The position numbers and the translations under genes were made by a program. Of a stretch of 64,000 nucleotides of DNA, positions 48,891 through 63,700 are shown piece after piece (position 1 is the first letter of the stretch; each line of letters begins with the position of its first letter). The notes under the pieces were generated by a model that did no database searches, had not been told where the DNA came from, and worked only from the letters and a program-made list of their open reading frames with translations. This DNA is from Sinotaia quadrata (lineage: Eukaryota; Mollusca; Gastropoda; Architaenioglossa; Viviparidae). The DNA lies in contig CM054181.1 in the NCBI GenBank assembly GCA_028829895.1, positions 15,036,001 to 15,100,000 of the forward strand, given 5' to 3'.

Positions 48891-51758
48891 ATTTTCATTA
48901 ACTAAGTGGTGTGCCTGTCACACAGTCTTTCGCATAATTTGATGACAAATATTCTTAACCACTGAGTGCCAAATTTAAATAATTATTTTATTTTTCATTG
49001 TATTTTTTAAAATGCATCATTATTACCTAATGAAATCAGAATATATAAGAAATTATTTAAAAACTGTAGTTGAGGTCACAGTGACTACAACTGAAATTGC
49101 AAAATAATGTTTAATAGCTTAACAAAGAAATATACACAGTGAACACTTTGCAAGGACAATATTTAGATTATTTCTGGTGGAGATGACGAGAAAGTAATGT
49201 ATTAAAAATGTAAGTGAATCTTCATAAATAAAGAGTAAGGTTTTATCTCATTTCTCCTTTTCTTTAGAGGTACATTTGTAGGCACAAAGAGGAAATGATT
49301 AAGAACAATTTCTTATTTGGATTTTATAAAATTAATAAATAAATATCATCTACTTATATATATAATTTATCTTTATAAAATTACAAATAAAATTAATATA
49401 GAAATAAAATTTAATGCTCCACGTCTGGCTTAAAGGATATGCAATGATTCATTATAAAAACTTAGCATAAACATAAGTGAACTAAAAGAGTGTTCCATGC
49501 TTCGGCAAAATTTGACAAATGGGTAGAGAGTAAAGAAATAAGTATCTTTTTTTGATATACTGGACTCTGATAGATTATGGTGAATCAAGCTGTTATAATA
49601 TACACACATACCCTGACTAAAGAAACCTATCTAAGTAATTATAATGCACACATGTATACATACTGACTACAAATTCATTGTGAGAAAGAAAAAGCAGCCA
49701 AGCTTTACACAATGTGTCATTACAACAATTTCATTTCATTTGTTCTTGTAGAACTTTCAATAGCCAGTGATTAAATCTGCTATTATACAGAAAAAGAAAA
49801 AGAACATTCAAACAGTTTTTCCTGGCAAACACGTTTTTTTCATTTTTCATTGTAAATATTTACAAATATTTATATACTGCATTAAAGGAGCAAAGTATGG
49901 AATTTCATGGACACGTTCAACTGTGTAATCCATTTGGTTTGAGATACTGCATTGAATCATAACTAAAAATCAATAAATAACACCAAATTTTTAAAATAAA
50001 AATGCAAATAACTATATAATTAGATGATGAAAAAGTAACCCAGAGAGAAATAAATAAACATAAGCAATATAAAGACCAGTGAAATCTTTTATCAATCCAA
50101 CATCTATGATGGAAAAGATGATATGGAAGATAAGGATATAACTTTTGAAGCTTGCATATGTGCCTGTGCTTTGTTTCTGAAAATTTGTATTTCAATTTTC
50201 ATTTGATGTATCATGCTAAAAATGCAGGCATAATTTAGAAAAGAGTCTAAAGATAACTTTCAAATCAGAAAAAATAAACAGTCATGAAAATCTGGTTTAA
50301 ATTATTTCTGATAAAAAGGATCATTAAGAAGATTGTACATCTGTAACTAAGGATTAATATGAAAGACTTACCAATAAATTTACAACTGTACAACATTTAG
50401 TCCCAAACAGCAATGGAATTAATTAAACAAATCTTATAATTTTTAAAAAGAAAAGGAAAAATAAGATCAATGCACTCTGTTACTAAATAAGTACCATTCT
50501 AGTAGTTTTCTCTGTTAGAAAGACTTAAGAGAATACTTTTTAAAAATATAATTAAAATAAATTTTAATAAACTCATGAATTGATATTTTAAACTAATCAG
50601 TGACAATTCTTGTTCTTCAAAAGGTACCAAGCAAATGAAAATTAAAACTAATAATAACACATTCTAAAACTAATAAGCAAATCACTTTCTTTTGTTAATT
50701 TTTAAAGGTGGAACAAACAGAGGTGGAATATTGCAGAAAAAAAGAAATAACACAAATTAAGCAAATGAAAGAGAAAAGATTCGCAAAATGTTTCAATCCA
50801 AACATTGGTATCTTTAAGAATACTCTGTGCATGTAGTGTTTGATGTGTAGGTTCATAGGTACTAAATCATATAACATAATGATCATCTTTTCTAAAACTG
50901 AAAATAAATAATCAACTTACTGAGATTAAAGGAGATAGTGAAAGATGAAATCCATAAATGAAGATAAAATGTAAATTATGGACAATATAAATAAGGTTGC
51001 TGAACATGAATAAAACAACAATCTTTAAAAAAAAAAGAAAAGAAAAAGAATTCTGTTAATGCTTTTTTAAATTCAATAACTGCTACCAAATATATTAAAA
51101 CAAAATACTAAAATTATCTTCACAACATTTTGCAATAAATCCTGCTTAGTAATTCAAATATCAATAAACCTGAGACACTCTGAAATTAAAATATTTTCAA
51201 TGATTTTTCATTAAATATTTCTAGAAGACAAAATAATAATGGGAAAATAACCACCACAAGAACAAAGCTACTAAATATTTTTTTGAAATTTATGGAACTC
51301 ATTCATCTGCTAGTAAGCACATCCCATTCTTAACTAAAATTCATTCACTGACATCATATACAGTAAGCAAAACAAAGAATATACACTTGTTTACACCAAT
51401 GTTAAATCCTAATAAATTTTTAATGAATAAGATTGTCAAAAAGAACACTTTCTTCCTACAACAGTCTCAGATTAAGCCTTCTTTTCAGAAAGCAGTAACA
51501 AACAGGTGAAAGTCACAGTTGCAGTGTCGGTGTGTGTAATTTTTCAACATTCACATCAGCACAGCAAAACTACTAATGCGTCTCAAGATGACTCAGATTT
51601 CACAGACTTTTGCATTTCAACTGACTGGTCACTAATCAACTACAGACATGTCCACAGAGGAGTTGTACAAAAATTATAGTCTTGGTTACATCAAGAGATT
51701 TATCAGTCATGAGGCAAACCAGTGGTTTAAACTCAACTCCATATCATTGTTATATTAA
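48891..51758. other. AT-rich non-coding; contains the TSG101 3-prime UTR at its right end
   Basis: Very AT-rich unique sequence without recognisable exons or arrays. The TSG101 transcript must continue below 51759 on the minus strand. Confidence 0.6.
51419..51424 (-). promoter_or_regulatory. Possible TSG101 polyadenylation signal (ATTAAA)
   Basis: The common variant ATTAAA lies about 335 bp after the stop codon on the coding strand. No AATAAA was seen closer. AT-rich sequence makes chance occurrence easy. Confidence 0.3.
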
Positions 51759-54700
51759 TTAAACCAAAGGGGGAAGGCCAGCCTTTTCTCTGCATTTCTG
51801 AATCAGTGCTCTTAACATGAACTGCTTTCGGGATAACTCTCGAACTCGCTACAAAAACAAAAAAAAAGAAAGTTATCATTTCAACAACAATAATAAAAAC
51901 TATATACAAAATTTTGAAAAGTAAAATACTGAAACTGATGGAAAGATAATGTCTTAGAAGTCAATCATTATAATAACAATGAGATAATTCATTCAAACAT
52001 AATATGGCAGTTGTTTACCTTGGTTTCCATAGCAACCGACATACTACAAAAGTGATGATTATTTTATATTTATAGAACCAAGAATGACAAATCAGTAAAG
52101 AGAAACTTTTAAGAATCATGCAGAGAAATTAACTTATATTACTTACACACACTGCCTCAAGTTTAAAATGTTTATTCTTTCAAAAAATTCAGTTCTGCTT
52201 TTATTTTGTGTGTGTGTGTGTGTTGTGTGTATATATATACGTATGTATCATGCATCACAACGAAATAAAAAAATAAAAAAAATATTCAGCTTAATGTTCA
52301 GTAATTGTCAACTGGTCTTTGTTCAATCTACAAGCAAACAGGAGATATGATTCAGCAACACTCTCGCATTCCAATCAAAATCTAGAGTAGGTCACATTCT
52401 AGGTGAGGTCTACCATTTGATATATTCTGAGAGTAAAATTTACCTTATGATGCATAACTTTAATGCCCTTTTACAATATATATATATATATACACACACA
52501 CATGTGAAGTGACACAATAAAAAAAAAATGTATTTAAAACGTAGAGACTGATATAGTTGTTAGTGTTCTATAGGTTAGCAAGAACTTTCAAGTGAGCTTC
52601 ACAAGCATTCATAAATCATATTTAGTAATTATAGCAAGCCATACATGTCACTCCAAAAACTAGTGCAGACTACAACAACAACAAAATGAGTTTGGTTTTT
52701 TTAAAATCACTGTCCAACAAGTTTAATGTATAAATTATACTGTAATTGTAACTGACAAAAACTTTGAAGTCATATGTAGAGGATCATTTAGACAAGAAAT
52801 GTTCGATTTGAGAGTATATATGTGAAGTGTGCACACCAACTTTGCTATTTATATACCTTTTAAAGATATTTTTTTAAATGGAAGTTAAACTTTTGGTGCA
52901 AGAGAACTTAGTAATTATTTATAGCTATAAAATACAGATTACTAATGCTATGCATTTTTTATATTTTTTTAAGTCAATTTTCCAACTAAGAAGAGAAAAG
53001 AATAATTTATCTGGAAATGGCATTCAGAAAAAAACATTATAACTGAAATGATTTTAACAGATGAAGCATAAATTTCTACACACCTTCATAAAGACTTCTA
53101 ATTCTATCACATTCTTCCGCAGAGCTTCACCAAGGTAATAGACTGCATCCTCAATTGCCTGCTCTTCTGCAAAGGCATCTAATAATCTGAAATTTTAGAA
53201 AATTCTTTAAACTAAGTAATAATAAAACTAAATTTATACATATTTCTACCAAGAAATGAAAAAATAGTTGACTGTTGTTTTTTTTTTAAAAAAAACAAAC
53301 AAAACAGCACCACATCCTGATGTAAGAAATTTCAATTATGCCTTTTAACAAATAATCACAATATTTTTGTTGATATGGATTAAACTTGTACATGTACACA
53401 AACACATGCACATACACAAACAAAATAAATAAAAAATAAAATTACAAGAGTTTTGACTTATTTTATAAAACTAAGTTATTATTAATTAACTAAATTATTT
53501 GTTGCTAATTAATCAACTAACCATCCACATCATTTTAGACCAAAGAATTATTTTAATTAGGTTTAATGATTAATTTTTAAGCAAATGCTTATTTAAGCAT
53601 TTATATAATAAATGCAATCCTAGTTTTAGTACTAGTGCTAAAGTTCACTACAAGAAAATATTCCATGTTATTATTTTCTCAAAGACACTTTATAAAAGAA
53701 TTCTTCTGTGTTCATACTGACAACAATTATTAAAGTAGGATTTCTTCAAAATTTTAAATATGGTTTATTTTTAACTCACTGTCTATACAATGGAGTAGTG
53801 GTGATCACTGCCTCGTCCACATCTACTTTGTCACTGTTCTGCATCTTCTGCAAGGCCTCCTTGACCTCGCGATCTTTATTCGTCAGCAAAATGATGCTGC
53901 TTTCCACTGATGCCTAGACATGCATAGAATTTTTTTTAATATGTTCTCCATTTAATCTACCCATGTTGATTAATATACTTTTTAATGTACTTTTTAAATT
54001 TCAATGTCACAAAGCTTCAGACACTTCAGAATTAGCCTACTTCTCTCAAACCTTTGTATCAAAACTCTTGTCATAAAACTGGATCACTCCCCATATATTA
54101 ATGTATATATATATATTTTTTAATTCTCTCTCTAAAGTAAAATACTGTCACAACATCTTAAACATTCAGGAAGATAGCTTAAGACAAGTGTTTCAGAACA
54201 ATGATGCCAGAAAAGGAGATAGTTTCATTTATAATTTTCATTTTGTAAAGCATTATAATTTAATTTTATTTATAGCCTCATTCTATAAATACATTGTATA
54301 TTTTTTATTTTAAGTGTGGCTATAAAATTCTAGAAGATTCACCTAGATATCTTGCCAACAGCAAAAATACACTTTCCACAAATTCACTTGAAATTAACTT
54401 TGTTGAAATATTTTACCCAACAAACACTGGGGACTCACCTTTTCCTGTTCTAAATCTTTTAACATTTGCTCCAGCTTTTCTTTGCCTTTGGTCAGATCAG
54501 CTTCAGTTTTCTTGAGTACATCCATCTCAGCCTTTAATATTTACCACAATACTTTACTATTTTCTCAGCCATAAATATTTACCACAATACTATTTTCTCA
54601 GCCATAAACATTTACCACAATACTATTTTCTTGGCCATAAACATTTACCACAATATTTTCTCAGCCATAAACATTTACCATAATACTTTACTATTTTCTC

Positions 54701-57700
54701 AGCCATAAACATTTACCACAATATTATACTATTTTCTCAGCCATAAACATTTACCATAATACTATTTTCTCAGCCATAAACATTTACCATAATACTATAC
54801 TATTTTCCCAGCCATAAACATTTACCATGATACTTTACTATTTTCTCAGCCATAAATATTTACCACAATACTATTTTCCCAGCTGTAAACATTTACCACA
54901 GCACTTTTGTAGATTAAGTTGCAAAACATTAACTATTTTTTCAACTGCTACCATTTATTACAGCAAATTTGTAAATAAGTTTGAGATTTGTTGATTATTT
55001 TCTCAGCCATAAACATTTACAAACCACTTCTGTATATTAAGCTGTAAAGTGCAAGCTATTTTCTTAACCATAAAAGTTACCCAGCACTTTTTGTAAACAA
55101 TATCCTCAGCCATAAACATTCACCACAGAAGTTTAGAAGATTAAGATGCAAAATGTAAACCATTTAAAGTGAAATAATATTATCCATAAATAATAAAAAT
55201 TAAGAGCTGAAGGAAGAGAAACAAACACTCTCTCTCTAGCCAAGGGCTTCATAAAACAATGCATTAAGAAATAATTGCTTGAAGAATATATCAATGTAAA
55301 ACGAATGACCTTTAGAGCTCTTTCAGATATCCAGAGATGATAATAACTCAGGGTGAGGAGGGGATAGGGGCATGCAAACGCTGTGATGTACTGAAAATTT
55401 GAAATGTAACTTCTGAAACAAGAATTGCCTTTCGTAATAATACTTAATTATTTTATTTCTAAATGAACCAATACCTAAACTGCTGTGATTGTAGCACTAT
55501 ATAGATCACACCATATCAACAAACAAAAATTCCTTCTCTGCTCTTTAAAATTAAAAAATAAGTTATTTAATAAAGTTAATTTAATACATTGGCTGATGGT
55601 AAATGTTTAAGCCAGCGACAAGATGATGACATATTGATAAAAATCACAAACATAACACTGCGTCACAAAAAAATTTTTTTTGAAAGTTGTCTACGATTTT
55701 TCAACTGATTTAGAACAATTTTGTTCTGCTAAATTTGAAAACGGCATCCGTTTTTTTTTATAATCAGGTCAGGTTTTTATCTAAATCGATTTTTAAAAAT
55801 CCGATCTTATAGCTAAATCAATTATATTCTTGTAACATTAGTCAATTTTTGTTAATATTTCTCTTCCAAAATAGGTTTTTAAATTAAAAAAAATAATTTA
55901 AATTTTAAAAAATCGTTTTCTAACACAATTTATTTATTAAATGTTACAAAAGTTGATTAGTGTACATTGAATAGTAGACATTGATAATGGTTAAGTACAT
56001 ATAAATTCAATATTAGGTCATCATTGTTCAAAATTCAGGGCATGAACTTCCATCTCTTCGAACTTCTAGAATGCTCAGCAGTAGGAATGTCTCTCTTTGA
56101 GTCCAACAGTAATAAGCCATCATGACTGCATCCCAGCGTCCCTGATACCTGGTTTCCACCTCTTTCATATCCTGATGAAATCCCTCCCCTTGCTCGTCGC
56201 TCTTTGATCCCAGATTTTCAGGAAAAAGATCCATATGTGAGAATAAGTAATGTATTTTGATGCTCATGTTGCATCCAAGGTTTCTGAAAACAGTCAGCAT
56301 ATTGGCAACAAGCTCTGCATAGTTCCTGGCCTTATTGTTGCCAAGAAAGTTTTTCACAACCAGAACAAAAGCCTTCCACGCTTCTGGTTCCACTTCATTC
56401 ATTGAGTTTTCAAACTCTGGATCTCTGATTAGTTTACGGAGTTGTGGACCATCAAAACTGCCAGCTTTCAACTTCTCAATGGTCAACCCTGGAAAAGCAT
56501 GGCACAAGTAAGCGAAACAGCCACCATCCTTGTCCAGAGTTTCGGTGAACTGTCTGATTAAGCCAAGCTTAATGTGCAGCGGTGGGAAAAGTATCTTGTC
56601 TCTGTCCACCAGAGGGTAGTTTATGAGGTTCTTTGCTTTGCAAGGTACCAATTCCTCCTGAACAGGCCAGTCCTGCTTCATGTAATGCTGTGCTTTGTCC
56701 CTACTATCCCACTTGCACAGAAAGCATGGGTACTTGGTGAATCCAGACTGTTGTCCCAATAAAAAGTTTACCATCTTCAGGTCAACACAAAGTAACCATC
56801 CATGCTGATTATAACAAATTTTCTCCAGCACATACTTCACCACTTCATACTTCTCCTTCGTTGTAGTCGAGTGAGCTAGAGGTACAGAGGCAAATTGGTT
56901 ACCACTATGTAGCAAACATATTTCAGTGATCGCTTGTTGCTGTCAATGAACAATCTCCAATCTTCAGGTTTATACTGTGGCACTCCAAGCTTGTGCAGAA
57001 GCTGCACAATATCTGTACAGTACACCAGGTCCTTCTCTGTAGAGAAAAAAACTGAGATACTCTTGATGTCTGTTGTGGTAGAAGGTGATGCGAACACTGT
57101 CAGAAAGGACATTTTTTCCCCTCAATCTGGATGCCAACAGTTCAGCAGATGACTTTGACAAGCTGAGATAATGAACTTGATCATTTAGCTCCTTTTGCGA
57201 AAAAGGATTTGGAACACCATCATCAAGAACCACTAATTCTTTTTCTTCATATTCTTCAACACTAGAGAAATTTTCTTCACTAAGTTCTCCAGGGACAGGT
57301 ACTGGAATTTCATCACAATGAGCTACTGGATGACGTGCTGATTCAAGATCAGGATACTTAAGGCTGCTCCGGTTTTTTCTGTTAATGCCAGTCACATCAA
57401 AAGCGCAGAAGTAGCAGTCAGTTCCCTCCAAACCATAGGAATTCCAAACTTCAGACAACTCTTCTTACCCTTGGTCCAACGACAAAGATTCTAGGTGCAT
57501 GTCTTGCATACCATGTGTGATGCCCAAACTTTATCCTGATCACCAAGTTTTATACCAAAATAAGCATGGTATGCATGCTTTATAAAATCTGTTGCTGTAT
57601 TCCTGTTAGGAACAATGGTGTATTCGCCGCAGATGTAGCAAAATACATCGGGTTTATTTTTGCAATGTCTTCTGGCCGATTCCATTTCATTACCTAAAGA

Positions 57701-60700
57701 AGAAAATATCATTTATATCAATTATTCAAAAATTAGCTTATGTAACCCCTTCATAATTAAGTAAAACAAATTATAATTTGTTTATTTAAAGAAATAAGAA
57801 AGAATTTTACATCATATAAATAGAAAATATCCTTATATGTAAAAAAAAAACCCACAAAAAAATAATGTCGCAATAGATCAAAACGTTGATCAAAAATAGC
57901 TCAAAATGTTGACCTGATTGAACAAAACTGATGTTATTTTTGGATCCAGCACAATAAAACTGTCATAAATCTGTCAAAAAATATTACACAGCAAATGTGT
58001 TATTGCCCAGTGTAATCAAACCACTTTCTTTCTTGCTGCCAAGGAGACTAAGAAACATAATTTCATAATTTAAAATTCTTACCTGTGCTTGTGCAAATAT
58101 TTCTCTCAATTTGCGCTTCATCTTGTCTTCAACAGCTGACAGCAGTGATGCTCGTAAATGTTCTTCTGTGACTGTACCCATTGCTGAAGGGACTGAAGAC
58201 AAAAGCAAAATACTTTTGCTTGAAAACATTGAAATAAAATAAATTAAATAATATAAATACAATTGTTAACTTTAGCATGCTGCAAGTAGGTAGGTTTGTT
58301 ATCAATAGCTTCTGCCCATGCGTCATTTAACTTTGACTGTATACATTATTAGTGGCACATTAATGAACTATATATGACAAAAGTAGCATTTCCCAAACAA
58401 GGCACTCATTGTATAACAATCATTAATGAATGTATTGCTAATCAGAAAATTTTTCTTATGTAGGTCACAGAAGGTCTAAAAACTGAGTTTTGCATTTTTC
58501 AAATTTTAAGTTACTTTCCTAAGGTGAATATATTTTTTCATTTCATCATAAGTAAATATGTCTCTCTATTTACATCAAGCAAAACCTTTACTTGAAATAT
58601 ATACTTGCAGAATCATACCTCTCAAAATGTGTACTTACATGGGAATCAATCTTTGGAATAATTTTACATTTTTATATAATGCCAATGAGGACAGCAATTG
58701 AAGAGGAGTTTGAAAGGGCCTTGACAATATACAAATGATTCAAACATTAAGTCTCATAAATTATCTGTTTTGGGCATACAATTACTTTCAAATCTACACA
58801 TATTTTCATAACTACTACTACTACTACTACTAAATACCTGGGGATACTACAGCATCAAGAAAATATGCAGAGAGAAGTGAAGTCCAAAGTTAGGAAAGAG
58901 TACATAAAACAGGTTAGACAAATCCTGAAGTCCAAGGTAAATGGGGCTAACAAAATAGAAGCCCTTGATGCATACGCAATACTTGTAGTCAGCTACACTG
59001 GAGGTATCATAGATTGGACAACAAATGAAATAAATAAATAAACTGGACAGAAAAACAAGAAAACTATTCACAATACATAGAGCCTTACACCCTAAATCAG
59101 ACCTAGACAGGCTCTATGTATCTCGAAAAATATGAGGACGAGGTCTCAAGAAAATCAAACATGTCATTGAAGGAGAAGTCATTGGTCTTGTGGACTACAC
59201 CTGGAATAACAACAAAGATGATCCACTGATAGAAGCAGTAATGAGTGGACTATACCAACCCCAAGAAACAGACAAAGAAACATGGAAGAAAACAATGAAG
59301 CAAGCACTAGCATTTACCTGGAGCCCCAAACCCCTCCATGGCCAGTATGCACGACAAGCCAACAAAGTATCAATAAAACAATCAATGTACAAATGGTTGA
59401 AAGAGGCAGGATTGAAAGCAGAAACAGAAGCACTCATAACAGCTGCACAAGATCAAGCAGTGAACATAAAATCATACAAAACGAAGATCATGAAAATCTC
59501 AAATGATTCCAAATGTAGACTGCAAATCCATGGATGAAACAACAGAGCATATTATCTGGATGAGATTCTGGCTGGAACAGAATACACCAAAAACAAACAA
59601 AGTGGTAAAACACACATAGAAATCTGTGTGAGAACTATGGCATAAAAATCCCAGAAAAAGCATGGATGCACCAACCAGATGCAGTCACTGAAACAGAAGA
59701 AGTCAAAATACTGTGATCGAGTGATTCCTGCAAGAAGACCAGACAATGTCGCTGTTCCAAGTGATAGAAACATAAAAACAAAAGAAAGAGAAAAAAAAGA
59801 GAAAAATACCAAGACCTCAGATTAGAAATTCAGAGACTGTGGAATGTAAAAGCAGAAGTAATACCTTTAGTGATAGGAGCCTTGGGGAACATAACAACTG
59901 AGTTGGAAGGCTAATTTGCATAAACTCCCTAGAAACCACAGACTCGCCCCACTACTCAAAGCAGCGTTCCTAGGAAGTGCCCACATCCTCTGTAAAACCT
60001 TGGATCTTCCAGAATCTTGGTAAGATTCTGAGACCTTGGATCACAACCAACAGTCATGGAAAGAGGCTGAATAATAATGATAATAAGGTATTTATTTCCT
60101 TTACTTCTCAAAGGAACTTGAAGCACTTACAGTCAGGGCTGATGCTCACTCACCTGCAGTTCCCTGGGTGCCTGCAAAGGATGTTGCAGGTGGAGGATAA
60201 GGTGGATTATTGCCATAGCCAGAAAAAGGGTATTGTAGTGGCTGCTGAGGAGGATACCCTGAAGAAGAAGGTGGATACCCACCACCAGGTGGGAAACCAA
60301 AACTGTTGACAGTAGGAAAAGATCCACTTTGTTGTGGGGGGTAGGGTGGGTAGCCCTGCTGAGGGTATCCTGATGAAGGGTATGGAGAGAATGATGGATT
60401 GGGACCCTGGCCACCTAAGCTAGGCATCATCATGGGAGCTGTGTGAGAGAAAGTATAAACTTGAAAAATCCAAAACCATCAATGAACCATAAAAGTAAAA
60501 ACAATTGATAAACAAACTGTTTCATATCTGCCATCAATGAACCATAAAAGTAAAAACAATTGATAAACAAACTGTTTCATATCTGCCATCAATTAGTAAT
60601 CCCATTAACCAACCAATCTGTAAAAATGAATTAACAAATGAATAGGTAAATCATATTAGCAAAAAGTAACCTTATTAATAATCAATGCAAATAATCATGT

Positions 60701-63700
60701 TAGTGTACCAAACAATAATTTGATTATCAGTATGTATATATATATATATATATACACATGTATATATATTATCAGTAAATATATCATTCACATCAATAAA
60801 TCCTATCAACATGTGAATAATAACCTAATAATAACTCTTAATCCTGTTAACATGGCAATATGTTATCCTATTAATTTATATATATACCATTGAGGGGACC
60901 CACTCAAAATTTTCAGTGCCCAGTTCAAAAGATTAAATTAAAATATTATAGCTAAACTTATAAAAATATAAAAATAAAATTTGGGTTTACACTGAAGAAG
61001 CACTCATATAATCAAAACAAGAATACATTGAAACAGTTTCCATCCAATGAGAGGAGCCAAAAGTTGTCAAAAATCTTTCCTTTCTGCAGGATATTTATAA
61101 AGTTCATTTTGATATCCTATGGACATGACATCTAAAAATTAAAATGTAAAATAGCTTTTGATGCAGAACACATATCTAGATCTTTATCATATGGATGTTT
61201 GCAGGAAGAAGTCTGCTGTTTCATATGTCCACTGGTTCAAGTATAAAATCATCTCCCAGCCAATTATTTCTCTGACTTTAAGTGTGAATACAGGTAAATT
61301 ATAGAACTATAAAGAAATTAATTAAATTGAGTGGAGCAGAATTAATAATTAACTAAACACTTAAGTTATTTTTAATCAAATTTCAAGAAAAAAGTGAGAA
61401 GATAAATACATATTTTTCAACAAATGAATGCCATTGAAGAAAAAGGAAAAATAATTTTGAAACAATTTAATTATTCTTTTTTAATTTTCTAAAAATCAAT
61501 TACATACGTTCTTATACTTAAAAGATACAAACCAAAGCATGAAAGAGAGCTTAATTTGTCAGGTAGTAAATGAACAAGTCTATCCAGAGTGTTTTCTGGT
61601 TTGTCAATATTGTCTTTTGCAGTCCTCTACATAACATATATGAAATAAAGAGCAGAGATGTACATCAATGTAAACATTGTTAAGTCCTTCCAGCACATGC
61701 ATGCATGCACTCAATCGCATAACATGAACTATCCTCAGGCAAAAAACACCCCATAAAATGCAGGGCACTGCCTTTTAACATAAACTACTGCTCAGAAATG
61801 AGCTGCTTTCTGGTCTTACTAGTCATGGAGCAGATTAATGAGAGAAATAATAAAAACCTGAATTTGTAGGATAAGGGGGTTGAGATGCATTTGGGAGTGA
61901 TGGCCTTGAAGTTGATTGAACCTTGGAAAAAACAGGACACTCATCTCCAAAAGTGACTCTCAAAATCTCCAGCAGTCCCATCAAATCAGACTTAGGCTGC
62001 AACAAAATCCAGGATAGGCAGTTATCGGTGCAGTATTAAACTAGTAGATTAACAGCAATAGTGCAACAAGTATTAATTATGTCACTTTAACCTTTCTATA
62101 AATGCTTTCTTCCCAAATAATTTTACACTAAATTTCTTTGATTAAACACAAATTTTGCATTAAAAACATACACTAAGTCAAGTGAACAAAGTCACACATA
62201 CTAAAAATTTGATGGTCTCGATCATTTCACATAGTTACTATTGTGATAAACTTAAAAAATTTGCATTTACTATTATTAAACTGAATAGGCGGCATTAAAA
62301 ACAGATACTAAGTTATGCAAAGTCAAGAATGCACTAAAAAGACTAAATCTGCTGCACTCAATCATTTTCAAACAATTCATTGTTGTGGCAATCTTGCAAA
62401 AATTTATCTTACCCATCTCCACTCTCGGAGGTAAGGCATGTCTACTTTGCCGTTTGTATCAACATAACGTCCAGACCGTATCTGCATGGTGCTAGTAGGC
62501 CGTACATACACCATCGGAGGATTATGTGGGTGGGTGTCAAGAATCCAAAACTGTACTGGGATGTTATATGTATTCCCTGTCAAAAATGTAACAATTAAAG
62601 GCACATAGATATTAAGCAAAGGCTCCAACTACTGAACTAGCATAGAGAGCATCAAAAATTCACAGTACTCATTTGTCCTAAGATTTTAATTAGAAAACTA
62701 CTAAGATTATACTAATAAATGTGGCACTTCATTCTTAATAATGCTACATATTCAATCAGTAACAACAAAACCATTCTGGTGAAACACACAACTGCCAATT
62801 TTCTATTAAAAAAAAACAACAAAAAACCTTATTTTAACTAGCTATAAACTACTAGATATCAAATATGACACTATTATAGATGATACAATGTTTACTGTAA
62901 AAAGTGATGCAGATTTTTGTTGTAAATAGTTATAGTCAAGTCTCAGATTATTACAGTCTCTGGTTATAGCCATCTTGATTTACAACAAGCCAGTAATATT
63001 TTTAATGAGCCCATGAGACCCAATAATTTTCGATTTCTCAATTAATTAAATTTCAATGACATTTTTATGTAATTGTAGTGGTGGCCATTCACTACTCTTT
63101 ATGAACAAGGCAAACTAGTACAGATGTCAGATGCAGACGGATAGCAATCATTATCATGAATCAATCATCACTGTGACATAGAGGCGTAAGAATGTGTTAT
63201 ATTTGTCAATTTTTCATTAATGGAAATGAACATTTACAAATTTAAATTACATACCGAATCAAGTGATGAATTTCCTAAAGAGAGGAACCCATTCATAACC
63301 CAAGACCTGACTGTACATTATATAACTAGGAATAGCAGATATAACTTATAAATATAAGTCAGTCATCACAGATTGTGTTATTTTAGCCCACGTTTCTTTA
63401 AAGGACATGAACATTTAAGTACAAATTCAGACTTAAATACCAAATCATCTTATGAATATCCTTAAGAAAGGAGCTCATTTGAAATGCAAGACCCAAATAT
63501 ATATCATACAACTATATTTGTATATTATATTTAATTATTATAATTCGCGAAAACCTTAGATTTAGAATTAAATCTTTCATTAATAACAATAAGACTTACG
63601 TGGGTTTTTAAAAATGCAGTAATAATGACAATGACATTCAATAACAACACAAATAAATAAAATAAAGTAACAATAATAATTATAAACACACTGAGTGACT

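Larger units (their letters stand above)
55690..57980 (-). mobile_element. DNA-transposon-like element with inverted repeats, in a TSG101 intron
   Basis: A broken multi-zinc-finger gene (56028-57712) is bracketed by inverted repeats: 55695-55770 against the reverse complement of 57911-57978. The left reads TGCTAAATTTGAAAACGGCA to AATCAGGTC and the right, reversed, reads TGCTGGATCCAAAAATAACA to AATCAGGTC; outward both continue with ATTTTT-ACWGATTTA-ACA-TTTT. Exact ends and target duplication are unclear; CACTGCGTCACAAAA at 55657 is a candidate left end. It lies in the intron between exons 58192-58083 and 54531-54439, same strand as TSG101. Confidence 0.7.

Noticed and set aside
56574..57152. 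Plus-strand frames opposite the zinc-finger pseudogene
   Set aside because: Antisense shadows of the pseudogene reading.
60133..60414. His-rich minus-strand frame in the TSG101 linker exon
   Set aside because: It is a shifted frame of the Pro/Tyr/Gly-rich TSG101 exon, whose phase is fixed by both neighbours.
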